Positions 1 to 11,187 of a DNA stretch of 64,000 nt are shown in pieces. Position 1 is the stretch's first letter; every line of letters starts with the position of its first letter. The translations under genes and the position numbers were made by a program. The stretch is from Crotophaga sulcirostris (taxonomy: Eukaryota; Chordata; Aves; Cuculiformes; Crotophagidae): contig VYZB01000327.1 of NCBI GenBank assembly GCA_013397455.1, positions 507,752 through 571,751 of the forward strand. Direction: 5' to 3'. Below the pieces are notes generated by a model. It did no database searches and was not told where the DNA came from. It saw nothing but the letters and a program-made list of their open reading frames with translations.

Positions 1-3000
1 CCCATTTCTCATTTATCTTAAAAAATGTAACCATAGAGTTATTAAAAAACTGTTTTAAGGCCTTGTGTAACATTGACATCAGATATTTGCTATTTTCTTG
101 TGAGAAAATGGACTTTTTATATATATTAAAATTTGTAATTACTACACCTCAAATATCATGTTCATGTTCTTTCAGAATCCAGGGTGGAGATTACTTGATC
201 CTTCCACCTAACTGTATTAAGGCTTTTTGATTATCCTATCTTTGTGTCTGGGATCTACACAATCACCTTTACTAAAAAGAGAGACTTATCCCTTAGAAAT
301 TACCCAATTCTATTTGCATACATATGTCACTTCATTTATTTTATTTTAAGCAGGTTTTGGGTTTTATTTGTTTGGGTTATTGTTTGTTTTTTAATCAGTC
401 AAGTGACACGCTGCCTGTTGATTTAAAGAATTTGTAAGTAGAACATTCCTATGTCTATTCAGTCAGCTATCTCCTAGCCTATCTACATTTTGGGGATTTG
501 CACCTACATCTTTGTTTATATATGTGTCTGTGCAAACACTAGTCTTTCAAATTTATCATTTTAATTAAAGAGTTAAAAAAACACTTGTCTCGTTAAAACT
601 GGAAAAGTAAAAATGCAGAGAAAACATGACTGCTGTCTATAAGTACACTGGCAAAAGGGAAGAAAGAAGGGCAAATAGGGAAGAAAGAAGACCAGTGTAA
701 ACAATAGAATTGGCATGAAAATGGAAAGGTATATGATGCCAAGAATAAATTTCCATTCCAGATTAGAAGTAATAGTAACCTAGAAGAAGTTGTGCCATTC
801 GCTGGAAGAATAGTGAAAATGTCTCTAACTTCTTTTAAAGTGGAGCTCACACAGTCAAGAATTGAGAGACTGAATGTCTCTAGTCTCAGTGTAACAGTCT
901 TGGTCTTTCTTTAGGAGACAGAGTAGGTTAGTAAATGAATATTTCTACACTATTAAACAAAGACCTGTGAAAAAGTGATCCCAGAAGCTGCAGCTTTGAT
1001 TGTTACGCACACTCAAATACTTCTGCTCTAAACATTTGATTTTAAGGTTACACAAGCAAAACAGGATGATTCAAAAGACTACTTCATGCAAAGATACTTT
1101 TTCCATAGTACAGTTTTATAAAAATCGAAGAAAATTCAAAAGTCTGAGTAATAACTGAGAATTTACAAATTTATTTTCCTCGTGTCTTGTGAATAATAAA
1201 TTGGACTATTTGAAACTATGAGTTTCGCTTGAAAAACTAATGTGAGTTTGAAGCAGGAGAAGTTGCAACATTCTATATGTACTGATATTTTTTTCTGAAA
1301 ACAAAAATTTTATTAAATCTTTAGTATATTACAAGCTGAAGTTAATTATCAAATAAGGGTGTTTGCTAAGGCTTAATTATTATTACTCTTAGATTGGCAT
1401 AAATCTCATAACAACTTAAAGCTGGCCGTGCTTCCATGTCTTTCACTCTGCCAGACTGCTTAGACAGCAGAGGATTATAGCAACAAGGATATTAAAAGTC
1501 CCATTTGGTTTAATCAGTTTGCAGCTTTTTATCATTGCTTATGTATTTCTACCATGTTTCTGAATGTAAGTAAAAATAGCTAAAGACAGGATTAGCAAAA
1601 GAAAAAGAAAAAACAATCCCCAAACTTGATTGTGCTGGACAAGAAGCATTTGCATAGAATACCATCTGGGTGTTGAAGAGAAAAAAAAGTATCAGTGGGA
1701 TGCCTGAAAGTTTAGGTTCTTACAGTAAGAGTTAAGCAGATATGTAAGATTGTCTAATTTAAATATCTGAGAACAAAATTGTAATCCTGAAAAATTTACA
1801 GCTGTTAATGTAGGAGATTAAGCTCCATAGAAATCTCAAGTTTTCATTGGGAAATGTCTCAAGCATCAAAATTTCTCTTTTCATACCTGCTCAGAAGCGT
1901 TTCGCCTTGACAAACAGAAGAATCCAGTACTTCTGTAATGGTTAAATATAGTCCATGCCCAGAAACTAGGCATTCACTCACAAAGAAGCTCACAGATGTC
2001 AACCTACTAAGTGAAGCTCACAGATGTCAACCTACTAAGTATGCTCTGTGCATGAATAACCAATCAAGTTGTACACAGTATGAAGTTGTAATGGCTTTTC
2101 AAAAACTGTCAGGAGAGTGTTTATTGCTTTTATAATTATTTTAATGTTTATTACAGTTACAGAGGTACTAAGCAAAATAAATTCAGTTACCCACTTCTGT
2201 TTTAGAGTGTTCCCTATGAATGCTTCAGCTTCAATATATGGACCATTCATAGATAAAGCACTCCATAAATAGTCCAAAAAATATTTCAGTTCTGAAAAAT
2301 GAATGAAAAATTAACCAGGCGATAAATGAAGATGTAGAGAACATGAATAAGGGTAATCTTACAGGTCATTATTTTATATACTTGCCTGGGAAGGAAAGGC
2401 TTCAGACTGTTTATGCATGTAACATGGAATACTGGTTAGTCAAAATGGACATCAATCCATCCATCAAAGGAAGAGCAAAACAAGCTAGGCTCCTAAATTC
2501 TATAAAGGCAGGTAATTTAGGATATGCCAGTTCATACTGTCGCCATAATATATAAGCTGAATCAGCTCCCCAGTCATTATGTTAGCTATTTTGACTACTA
2601 ATTTATCAAAATACTGAATTTTCTTACACACAATACAGAAGAGTTTAATCAACACTGGGTATCAGATAGTTAAAAAAAATATAAAATGCAACACCCAAAA
2701 ATGTTGTCCATCTTGTTTGTTACTGACTCAACTGTGATCTTGAAGCACAGTTCTAGCTGACTTATCACCTCTTTGCACTGTAATCCTAGAAGAGATGTGC
2801 TACAACTGTTACTGCAACACAAGAAGACCATCTGCAGAAACCTTTATATTGCACTTGAAAATGGTCAGACACATGGAGTTACAAGCTACCACTCAAACAC
2901 TCAAACTTACAGGTCTGTGAGAATAAATTCCAGTATTGGCAACTATCCCTTATTTTACTGTGAGAAAAGGAGGAGGGATTTTTTTTTTTTTTGGAATGAA

Positions 3001-5604
3001 AACAAAAGGAACTTCCAGAATGTCACCCATTTTAAATTTGGAATAGATCTAAATAAAATATCTGTGAAATACTAGTCTTCCTATGTCTAAATGCAAAAGA
3101 TGTTGTATATTTAGTCTTTATTTAAGCTAATGGCAAAGACTATCATGTTAGACATGTACCCCCATATTTATCATAATAATCTACACATCATGATCTCCTA
3201 TATCCTACTGTATCATTCTGATTGAACACTACAGATGCTGCAACAGCAGGTGATTCTGTAGCTCAGTTCAAACTCTCCAAGCTCTCTACTTTCTCACAGT
3301 ACATAATGGAGGGAACAAAACAAATGCTGCGAAACTACTAGTAGTTATGATTGTGCACCATGCTTTCCAATTTTCATGCATGTAAAATCTGTAGATATTA
3401 ATTTTTTGGTTTGGCATGTACTTTGTAAACAACTACTGAAACATAATTTGCCATATGGAAGAGTGTGAGACTGCAGCTCATTGAGGCTTGGATATTAATA
3501 TGCTTGAGCAGCCCATGGAACAGTGGGAAGCCTTGTACAGTAAAGCAGAAAATTATCATTTGTCTTAGTGAAGACTTTGAATAGATGTTTTACATCACCC
3601 TTTGGTATCATACTGAGATTTCTGGAAATAATAGGCCTCCAAATTAACGAAATATTATCAGACATGGCTATGTGAATGGTGTCTTCCAGATTAACTAGTT
3701 CACTTAGTTTATTAACTTACTAATTAATTAATTCAGTTCCATCAGAAAATTAGAAGCAAGTCAATCCTGTAAACATTTAACTCTTTAAAAAGAAAGTGCC
3801 TATCTTAAGCTAGAGTCACAGACTTTCTCTATGTTCAATAACACACACTTACTAACTGAAAAATAATGAATCCCTGTAAGATAGGCTAACAAGATTACAT
3901 CTGTATCCGCAGATGCAGGATTGCTTTAAAGTTCCCATATACAAGTGTGCATATTAAGGGGTCAACTGATTGTATATAAAAACTAGAACGGGATACGCAT
4001 CAGCATTTTAGACCATTCTATTCTCCATTTACACTTAATATACAGTATATAAATTGAAACTAACCTTTACTTTACAGCTAACCTTTAAAAGGTACAATGG
4101 GCAAAAATTTATGTCCTCAACTTGCTTTCTTCCTTTTAATGTAAAAGACAAATGAGACTTGAGGTGGTGTGATAATTCTGACATGAAAAACAGTAAAAAT
4201 GATGATTTTTTTCCTCTAAAATATTCTGGTTGATTTAATATTCTGTCAGATCTGGTCAGCATAGACATACTGCTGGTTTATATCCTACTCTGTTGTATTT
4301 CCAACAAGAATTAATTTAGGATATTAATACACAAATTGAATATGCTTTACAAATACTGAAGAATTAAATATTAATATAAATTTTAGTATATGTGCTGCTC
4401 ATAGTATATATTAATGCATATTATTAAATTATATGCACACATATTGTAAGACCATGTTGGGAATAGAAATAAGCACAGCAACAGAACATGTTGAATGATG
4501 AATTAAGACCACAGTTGTAGACAGGCTTCCCACTTGCACAACAGTAAAACTGGGATTCATTTTTAGATGGATTCTTGTTTTAGATGGATTTGAGATGGAT
4601 TCTCATTTAGATGTCTAAAGCTCAGCTAAAACTCTGGTGAGTGATGGAAATCATGCACTAATCTCATAGTTTCAGCAGCTGTCTACTCTCAGCATTTAAG
4701 TATGGCAAGATTAATCCCACAGTAAAATATATGGGAATTGAGTAAATTTATAAATAATTAATTTAAATATGTTTACTATTATTTATACTGCTGACTGGAA
4801 GCACATTTCAAAATAGAATTTCTCAACAAGTTCATTTTCTTGAACTAAAATTTCATCTTGCAAGATAGAGAAATGCATTTACATGTTGCGTGATATAAAG
4901 AAAGTGTGAAGTGTGTGAAGTCAAATAACTGAAAATAATTTCATAGCAAAACATTGAGCAACATACACTTTTATGTAACTAAAATACGTATGTGACTAAT
5001 ATCCTTATCCTCAACCATTTGTGTGTGATTAGTCTTACCTGAGTCTAGTCATCTAAAACATGGATATCTTCCCTAAATGAGTTACTCCTACTTCACTTAT
5101 TGACTAATAGAAATAGCAGTTTTTAAAGGTGATTTATCAAAGGGATGTATGTCCAGTTTTCAGATGGTAAAAACGCTGATTTGGTTTCCCTTTAAGATTC
5201 TACACTACTATTAACCAAATAATGGGTTTTTTTAGGTATTTAGAAATTCAGGTAGAATTTTACATAGTTTGTCATCTGTGATGAAACTCTTGTTGCTTTG
5301 ATTCATTATATTAGATTGCAAATGAATCTTCCTATGGAAAAAATAATAAACGTAAGTATAACTTTGAGCATATATTCTCCTTAAGTATTCTGGTTTAGTC
5401 TCTGGAACATGTAAAGTATGTAACCTTGTGCATTAAAACTATCATATAGTTGGTTTTACACCATAACTGGATGCCAAATTCTGACATAGATACTTGTTTG
5501 TTTAGAGAGTAGTGAGATAGTGTTTGTTCATTTGGTTTGGTTTAGCTTTTAAAGTTTCACATGAATGTAAGAATATTCCAGAACTCAAATACCTGACTAA
5601 TACA
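1..5604. other. Unique AT-rich non-coding DNA
   Basis: No gene or recognisable transposon is visible here. The stretch is AT-rich with short A and T runs (a T run near 2981-2994) and a very AT-rich patch around 4320-4450 with short inverted motifs such as GCATAT and ATATGC. The only reading frames are short (100 codons or fewer), lack recognisable domains and are the length expected by chance. A perfect 28-bp tandem duplication inside it is listed separately. Intergenic or intronic origin cannot be decided from sequence alone. Confidence 0.7.
1985..2040. repeat. Perfect 28-bp tandem duplication
   Basis: Two adjacent identical 28-base units, 1985-2012 and 2013-2040, each beginning GAAGCTCACAG and ending CTACTAAGT. 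No third copy is present. Perfect identity in otherwise unique DNA suggests a recent slippage or repair event, or a polymorphic two-copy minisatellite. Confidence 0.95.
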
Positions 5605-5830
5605 ATATTTTAGGATAGAAGGGTCTGCTGGAGCTCTCTAATTCAACATCCTGTTTAAAGAAAGTTAAACTTCAGAGTTAGGTTAGGCTGATCAGGGGTT
5701 TATCCAGTCAAGTTTCAAATATCTGCAATGATGGAGACCACAATGTTTTTTTCTTGGTCATTTGTCCAAGTCCTTAACTACTCTCAGCATAAAGGACTTC
5801 TCTGTCCTTCAAAGTATCCTCACATGGCAT
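5605..5830 (-). mobile_element. CR1 LINE 3'-end fragment
   Basis: Read on the minus strand this matches the end of a CR1 non-LTR retrotransposon. Recognisable on the plus strand are the CR1-type 'cttcagagttaggttaggct' block, the 'ccagtcaagtttcaaatatctgcaatgatggagacca' region around 5700-5740, and a degraded 3' end near 5605. The copy is 5'-truncated, as most CR1 insertions are. An LTR-like segment starts at or just after its right edge, so the true boundary is uncertain by a few tens of bases. Many substitutions indicate an old insertion. Confidence 0.8.
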
Positions 5831-5831
5831 T

Positions 5832-6624
5832 GTCTCTACCAGTTCCCACGGCAAGCCAAAGTTCCTATCCCAGATAAACAATTGGCTGTTGGCATATAAA
5901 CTCTGGGCAGTGTAGTTCCGAATCCTACCCTCTGCTCCTCCACCACCCCTGGCAAAGGGGAAAGGAATAAGGGAGAGAAACTTACGGGATGGAAACTAAA
6001 ACAACTTTAGTTAAACAATAACAATAAAAAAGGAAAAATAATATTAACAATATATATACACACAAATATACAAAACAAAAAATGAGTTCGCTGGATGATG
6101 ATCCATCATCACTAACGCTGCAAGGTAGGCACAGAGAAAGACCCAAAATGGACTCAGTGATAGATGGGAACTAGATTCAGGAATACACAAATTAGGATCA
6201 AAGGCAGAGGAACAAACAACATCTTCCTTGGATGTCAGTCATAGAGGAAATAAACTTGACTCTCATGAGCCCTCAGCTTTGTACTGAGCACAACATATAT
6301 GAATGATATGACTGTACTTTGTTGGTCAGTTTGGGATCACCTGTCCTCTCCATTCCTCCCTGCAGGTGTAACCAATTTTTTGTCTTTGACTTATAGTATT
6401 CTACCAACTCTAAGATATCCTTGGCTTCTATAGGAATAGAAAGCAATGGCCTTTCTGCATACAATTGTTCTGTTACTTGGCAATAACTATAAATAGTAAC
6501 TGTTATCACTTCTAGAGACAGACACTACCTGAAAATCATGTTCTTCAGAAAATACAGTCCCTTAGAAAAGTGTTAACTGAAAATTTATAGGAGAACTGGT
6601 TCTGGTTTAGCTCAAACCAGGACA
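5832..6624 (-). mobile_element. ERVL-like solo LTR, minus orientation
   Basis: The segment resembles avian ERVL-family LTRs lying on the minus strand. The right end at 6612-6624 reads 'tcaaaccaggaca', the complement of the usual LTR start TGTCCTGGTTT. Internal landmarks are the block 'ggtcagtttgggatcacctgt' near 6325, and an A-rich region near 6000-6060 where related LTRs carry their polyadenylation zone. No internal gag or pol sequence flanks it, so it is a solo LTR. The left end is not clear; anything from 5832 to about 5900 is possible. The TATA region is decayed. Family assignment is from memory of the consensus. Confidence 0.7.
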
Positions 6625-6639
6625 GTCCCCTCTCCTGAA

Positions 6640-7245
6640 GTCCAGGTCCTTTACTCTCCTCCTCTATCTTAAACTCTACCATCTCACAGGCACTTCAGTC
6701 AGGGTTGCCACTGACAATCACATCTCTGAGCAGTTCCTTATTGTATGTGAGTAGCAAACCCAAGAGAATGTCTTCCCTAGCAGTACCATAAAGAAGTCAC
6801 CTCAAAAAAAATGTATCAAAGCACTCCAGGAATCTCCTGGATTACTTGCATCCCAATCCAGCTGTTATTGTAATGGTTGAAACCCCACAAGACATGTAAT
6901 TGGAAGACTACATTCACTTCATCTTCTCAATCTGGTGTTTTGTAGCAGATGCCCACTCTGGCCTCCTACTTGTTGGCCTCTTCTCACTTGGATCTTGATG
7001 AATGCATACGAGATATTCCTTTACATAAAACATAATCCTCCAAAATTCTTTCCCCTTCCCATTTTCCTAAAGGGCCTGTGTTCATTCGGTGCTTCATTCA
7101 TACAAATTACTCTGCCACATCTCTGTGATCCTTTGAGATAGGATCATAGCTGTGCAACTACTCACAGGTTTTCTGTTCTGTCTCTTTGCTTCTCCTGATG
7201 CCACAATTCAGATAGGCCTTTAGTCACATCATTTTTTTTCTAGGG
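6640..7245 (-). mobile_element. Decayed CR1 ORF2 endonuclease region
   Basis: Read on the minus strand, in several broken frames, this matches the AP-endonuclease domain at the start of CR1 ORF2. Visible landmarks, from the element's 5' side: around 7180-7110 a stretch encoding ITEMWQ where CR1 has ITETWWD; around 6889-6858 GFNHYNNSW where CR1 has GDFNHPDICW; around 6790-6725 DILLGLL and LLRDVIVSGNPD where CR1 has the LDLLLTNKE...GDV segment. Frames are interrupted by stops and indels, so no protein is made. The reverse-transcriptase domain that should follow towards lower coordinates is absent and the LTR sits there instead. Confidence 0.75.
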
Positions 7246-7570
7246 AAGGTTGAGAAGCACCTACAGGTCCCCTGTGCACCACCCTGTATAACAGCCAAAA
7301 TGATTTGTGCCTTGTACCTGTATGCATGTCCTAGTTGTTGTGCTGTTGGTCACTGATGTTCTCTAGGTTTTAGTTAAATAGGAAGCTGGACGTAAACCTC
7401 CCAAACTCCTGCACAATGCCCCGTTCAGTAGGCAGCTTCTCGTAATCTCTTGTGGTTCCCAGCTACTGTGAATGCTGAGTTCTTGACACTCTCCCTTCTG
7501 TGCTGTGTTCCCCTTCCTCCTGTGGAATGCCTATCAGCCAATGAATCTGTAAAGACATCCCTGGTGAATA
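7246..7570 (-). mobile_element. Possible 5' extension of the CR1 copy
   Basis: This moderately GC-richer stretch continues directly upstream, on the minus strand, of the CR1 endonuclease remnant and has the same texture (C-rich and T-rich plus strand). It may be the ORF1-ORF2 junction or 5' part of the same element. No diagnostic motif could be recognised, so this rests mostly on position and composition. Confidence 0.35.
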
Positions 7571-8322
7571 GAAGGGTTCAATAGCTAACTTTAAGAACTG
7601 TCTTTTGGTAGAGGAATTGAGGAATTTTCAAGCCTAAAGCATTCAAGCAGTGTCTAACTCTAGAGATTCAGATGAGAAATCCGGATTCACCTTTCATCCA
7701 GCTCTGTAAAGGAAGTTGCTGTCATTGAAGTCAAACTAAAAAAAAAAGAAATTAAACAGAATTTGTTATTGAATTTAATGGGAGAAGATAAAATCCTTCA
7801 CAGTCTACAAGTTTTGTGAAAGAAAGGAATAATAAAAGCAAAGAAAGAAAGAAAGAAAGAAAGAAAGAAATATAATGTGGAGGGAATTAAGTAGAAATGT
7901 TCACTAAGAACAAGAGAAAACACAGAACAGTAACATTTACCTGAAATTTGTCTTTTTTAGGAAATGTAACAGGGTCAATCCAGACAGCTGTATGAGTACA
8001 ACAGCGTATAACACGATTACGACAGTGTGTCACAATGAGGAATTGTATGTTATATTTTATATGTGTTTGGGCTTCCTTGGATCTGATTAACTTTATCTAG
8101 TTTTCTACAACATGAATTTTTGTCAGAATTTAACAACTTGTTACAAATTATTAAATTCTCATAGTGAAGATTAGCTACCTCTGCTTTATGGAGTTCTTCA
8201 ATGACTACGGGCAAATTCCCCTTGCATCACAGAAAATAGATCTGCACCCAGAATCTCTTATTGTGAGAGACGGACTGACTTTCACCTGCATTAGCATGGA
8301 TGGCAAATAGGTAGTTGATATT
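7571..8322. other. Unique DNA with a short GAAA microsatellite
   Basis: No gene or transposon is recognised. A GAAA tetranucleotide array is listed separately. The rest is ordinary AT-rich sequence. Confidence 0.6.
7841..7870. repeat. (GAAA)n microsatellite
   Basis: About seven uninterrupted GAAA units, the kind of array likely to be length-polymorphic. Confidence 0.95.
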
Positions 8323-8460
8323 CACAGTATCACAGTATCACAGTATCACAGTATCACCAGGTTGGAAGGGACCTCTGAGATCATCAAGTCCAACTTATAA
8401 GCCAACACTAACATCATCTCATCACCTAAACCATGGCACTCAGTGCCTCATCCATATTCT
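8323..8460 (-). mobile_element. CR1 LINE 3' end with octamer tail
   Basis: Minus-strand CR1 3' terminus. From the left edge, four exact copies of the 8-mer CACAGTAT (8323-8354) are the complement of a CR1 octamer tail. They are followed by the conserved 'aggttggaagggacctctga' block, then 'ctaaaccatggcactcagtg', the end of ORF2 and the 3' UTR. The element stops at about 8460, so it is a very short 5'-truncated insertion. The same subfamily occurs at 58640-58832. CR1 tails normally have one to three octamers, so four exact copies is on the long side. Confidence 0.92.
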
Positions 8461-10369
8461 GTGACTTAGAAAAATGTCATTAAGCACAAGTGTTATGGTA
8501 ACTTGTTGTCACTGCAAGACCTGTGTGAATAAAAGTCACACTACAATATACCACGTTTTCTTACTTTTTTTGCAATTATCTTAATACAGTAAGACTAAAT
8601 AAAGTAAAAATATTTAAAGATGGCACTGAAGAAAACTGATTTTTAAAGATTACGATACATTAACAAGTGATAAAAATATAAAATATTGCAAATCATTCTT
8701 TTGTAGAAGTTTTAGGAGTCTTAGACATAATCATACTGTGATAACTATTGTAATCATACAATACAAGAGTAGGCAAATGGCATTTCATGGTAAGTACAAG
8801 ACTTCCTAAGAGAGCTAGATTTTTTTGCAGTTCAAGTTCTCTTCATGCTATCTTTTCAAATCCTGCAATTAAGTAGTGACTCGCAGAATTAGTACCTTTT
8901 TAAGGCACCATTTTTGAGAAGGGTTTTTATAGAAGCTAAGCAGACCAGCATTTTCAACCTAAAAAATACCACTTCAGAATTCCTGTATACTGAAAGCATC
9001 ACTTACAGGAATTGTTAAAGAAAAGTACAGCTTTGCTCCCTCATGTAGACAAACTCCCAGCTAACAAAATTACTGTTATACCTGTGGATCAATGTATTCC
9101 TGGATAGACTAAGGCCATTGATGTCTTTGGATGAATCAGTGTTTAGTATGCAACACCATTACTGGATCATCTGGGGAGTGGAGGTAAGGGTGAGGAGGGT
9201 GGAGAAGACAGCTGTCTTAAAAGCAACATACAAGCAATAGATCTTGAAATCAGCAGCTGTCAAATTAACTATCCAACTTATCTATATAGAAAAAATCATA
9301 AATTCTTTCTAACTAGATTTGTTCTTGGGTTTCTTTCCTGTATTTGTTTACAGGATGAGGAAAATCATGGTTATTGTAAAGTCAAGACTTTCCTCTTTAT
9401 TATTAAAATATTTGAAAATATGCAATTCTTTGTACATTGATATAGTTTAGTGGATGTATCTGTGTAACTCTCAGCTGGAGATACAACTCTGATATTAATT
9501 AGGGGACTAAGAAAGTGTTTGCAACTGAACGATCAACCACATTTCCATAGAGTGTATTTGAAGTATGTCCTGACTACAGATTACACAAAAGCACAACACT
9601 TCTCTGTATAGAATGGAGTGGGAAGAGAGTGGGGGATCATCTTATAGGTTCAGAAGACTATAGCTACTGGTGCTGCATGCTCACTAGAAATCTAAGATGC
9701 CAGTTGTCACTACAGCGAACAAAGCAGGTAGTGGCACAGGTGGCAAAACTAATGGAAGAGAGACATTAAATATGGACAGAAAATATAAGTGCAGGGAACC
9801 ATATTTCTTTGAAAAAGTTGGGCAAGAAACATTTCTCTGCATAATGTGACTGTTAATTTCAAGTCTTTCCCACAGTTCATGCTCACGAATACTAGATGAC
9901 AGAAGAAAAAAAATGCCATGGAGACAGACTAGGGAAGCTGAGTGGAAAATGGTTTTAAATGCAACATATCTTTGAAGCACTTATCTTTGAACTGATCTCT
10001 CTGGACCTATTCTTCTCATTAGGCAGGAGTAAGACTGTTAAGCAGCAGCACTCATTAAAGAAGCATGAGATTCCCCAGGGCTATAGAAACAAGCCCGAAG
10101 CAAAGAAAGATGCCTTAATCGTCTCTTTTCATCTCTGTATTTCACTCTGTCTTCTTTGCTTGCTCTTCTTTCACCGATTACAGCTACACAAATACCAGGT
10201 GAAAAGTTTCTAAATCCTAGATTCAAAAACTTAATATGATATATTTTTTTTAAACGGTGGAAGCCCCGCATTTATGCAATCTTTTTGATACTTTAGCTTT
10301 AAGGATAACAGAAACACATAAAAAAATGTATGCAGTATCTATTTAAATGTTAAATCTGTTTTATGGGAG
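8461..10369. other. Unique AT-rich DNA
   Basis: No gene, RNA gene or transposon recognised. Open frames of up to about 98 codons occur on both strands but overlap one another and show no domain features. Confidence 0.65.
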
Positions 10370-11187
10370 CGCTGGGCTGGCGGCCAGAGAGACCTGGACA
10401 GGCTGGAGAGCTGGGCAGTTAGAAATCAGATGAGGTTCAACAAAGGCAAGTGTAAGGTTCTGCATGTCAGGAGGAATAAACCCCTGCATCGACAGAGGAT
10501 AGGGGTTGGCTGGCTGGAAAGCAGCTCTGAGGAGGAAGACCTGGGAGTCCTGATAGGCAACAAATCGACAATGACCCAACAATGAGCTTTTGTTGCCAAG
10601 AGGGCCAGTGATATCTTGGGATGCATCAAGAAGAGTGTGACCAACAGGGCAAGGAAGGTTATCCTTCCCCTCTACTTAATCCTAGTGAGGATCCATGTGG
10701 TGTATTGTGTCCAGCTGAGTGCTCACCATTTCAAGAAACACAAGGAACCACTGGAAAGAATGATGCAGAGAGCCACAAAGATGATCAGAGAACTAGAGCA
10801 TTTCTCTTATGAGGAAAGGTTGAGTGAGCTTAGTCAGTTTAGCCTAGAAAACAGAAGACTGAGAAAGGACTTAATCAATGCTTATAAATATCTAAGAGCA
10901 GATGTCAGGAGGATGGGGCCAGACTCTTCTCAATGGTGTCCAATAGCAGGACAAGGGGTGATGGTCCCAAATTGGTACACGGGAATTTCCACCTGAACAC
11001 GAGGAAAAGCTTCTTTACTGTGAGGTTGACAAAGCACTGGAACAGGCTGCCCAGGGAGACTGTGAAGTTTCCTTCTCTGGAGATATTCAGAACTCATCTG
11101 GACAGATTCCTGTGCAACCTGCTTTAGGTGAACCTGCTTTAGCAGGGAGATTGGACTAGATGATCTCCATAGGTCCCTTCTAACCCC
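10370..11187 (+). mobile_element. CR1 LINE, 3' part of ORF2 plus 3' end
   Basis: The best preserved CR1 copy in the window. It enters the element within the reverse-transcriptase part ('gagacctggacaggctggag' at about 10389), runs through the C-terminal third of ORF2, and ends in the diagnostic 3' block 'ttggactagatgatctccat' at about 11150 and 'ggtcccttctaacccc' at about 11172-11187. The usual octamer tail is missing or decayed. The insertion is 5'-truncated. It lies in unique DNA on the plus strand. Confidence 0.93.
10616..11127 (+). pseudogene. CR1 ORF2 C-terminal remnant, frame-broken
   Basis: This is the end of the CR1 ORF2 polyprotein (endonuclease plus reverse transcriptase), inactive here. 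One frame from 10616 carries GCIKKSVT, the ILPLYLILVR segment where CR1 has LYSALVRPHLEYCVQ, then ERMMQRATKMIRELEHFSYEERL. At about 10910-10935 the homology moves to another frame, which continues with [21 protein letters not shown] and ends FLCNLL before a stop at 11125-11127, the normal C-terminus. One net frameshift separates the halves. The catalytic reverse-transcriptase motifs lie upstream of the truncation point and are absent, so no activity is possible. Confidence 0.88.

Noticed and set aside
4320..4450. Very AT-rich patch as a replication origin or matrix-attachment site
   Set aside because: Composition alone is not diagnostic, and similar patches occur throughout the window.
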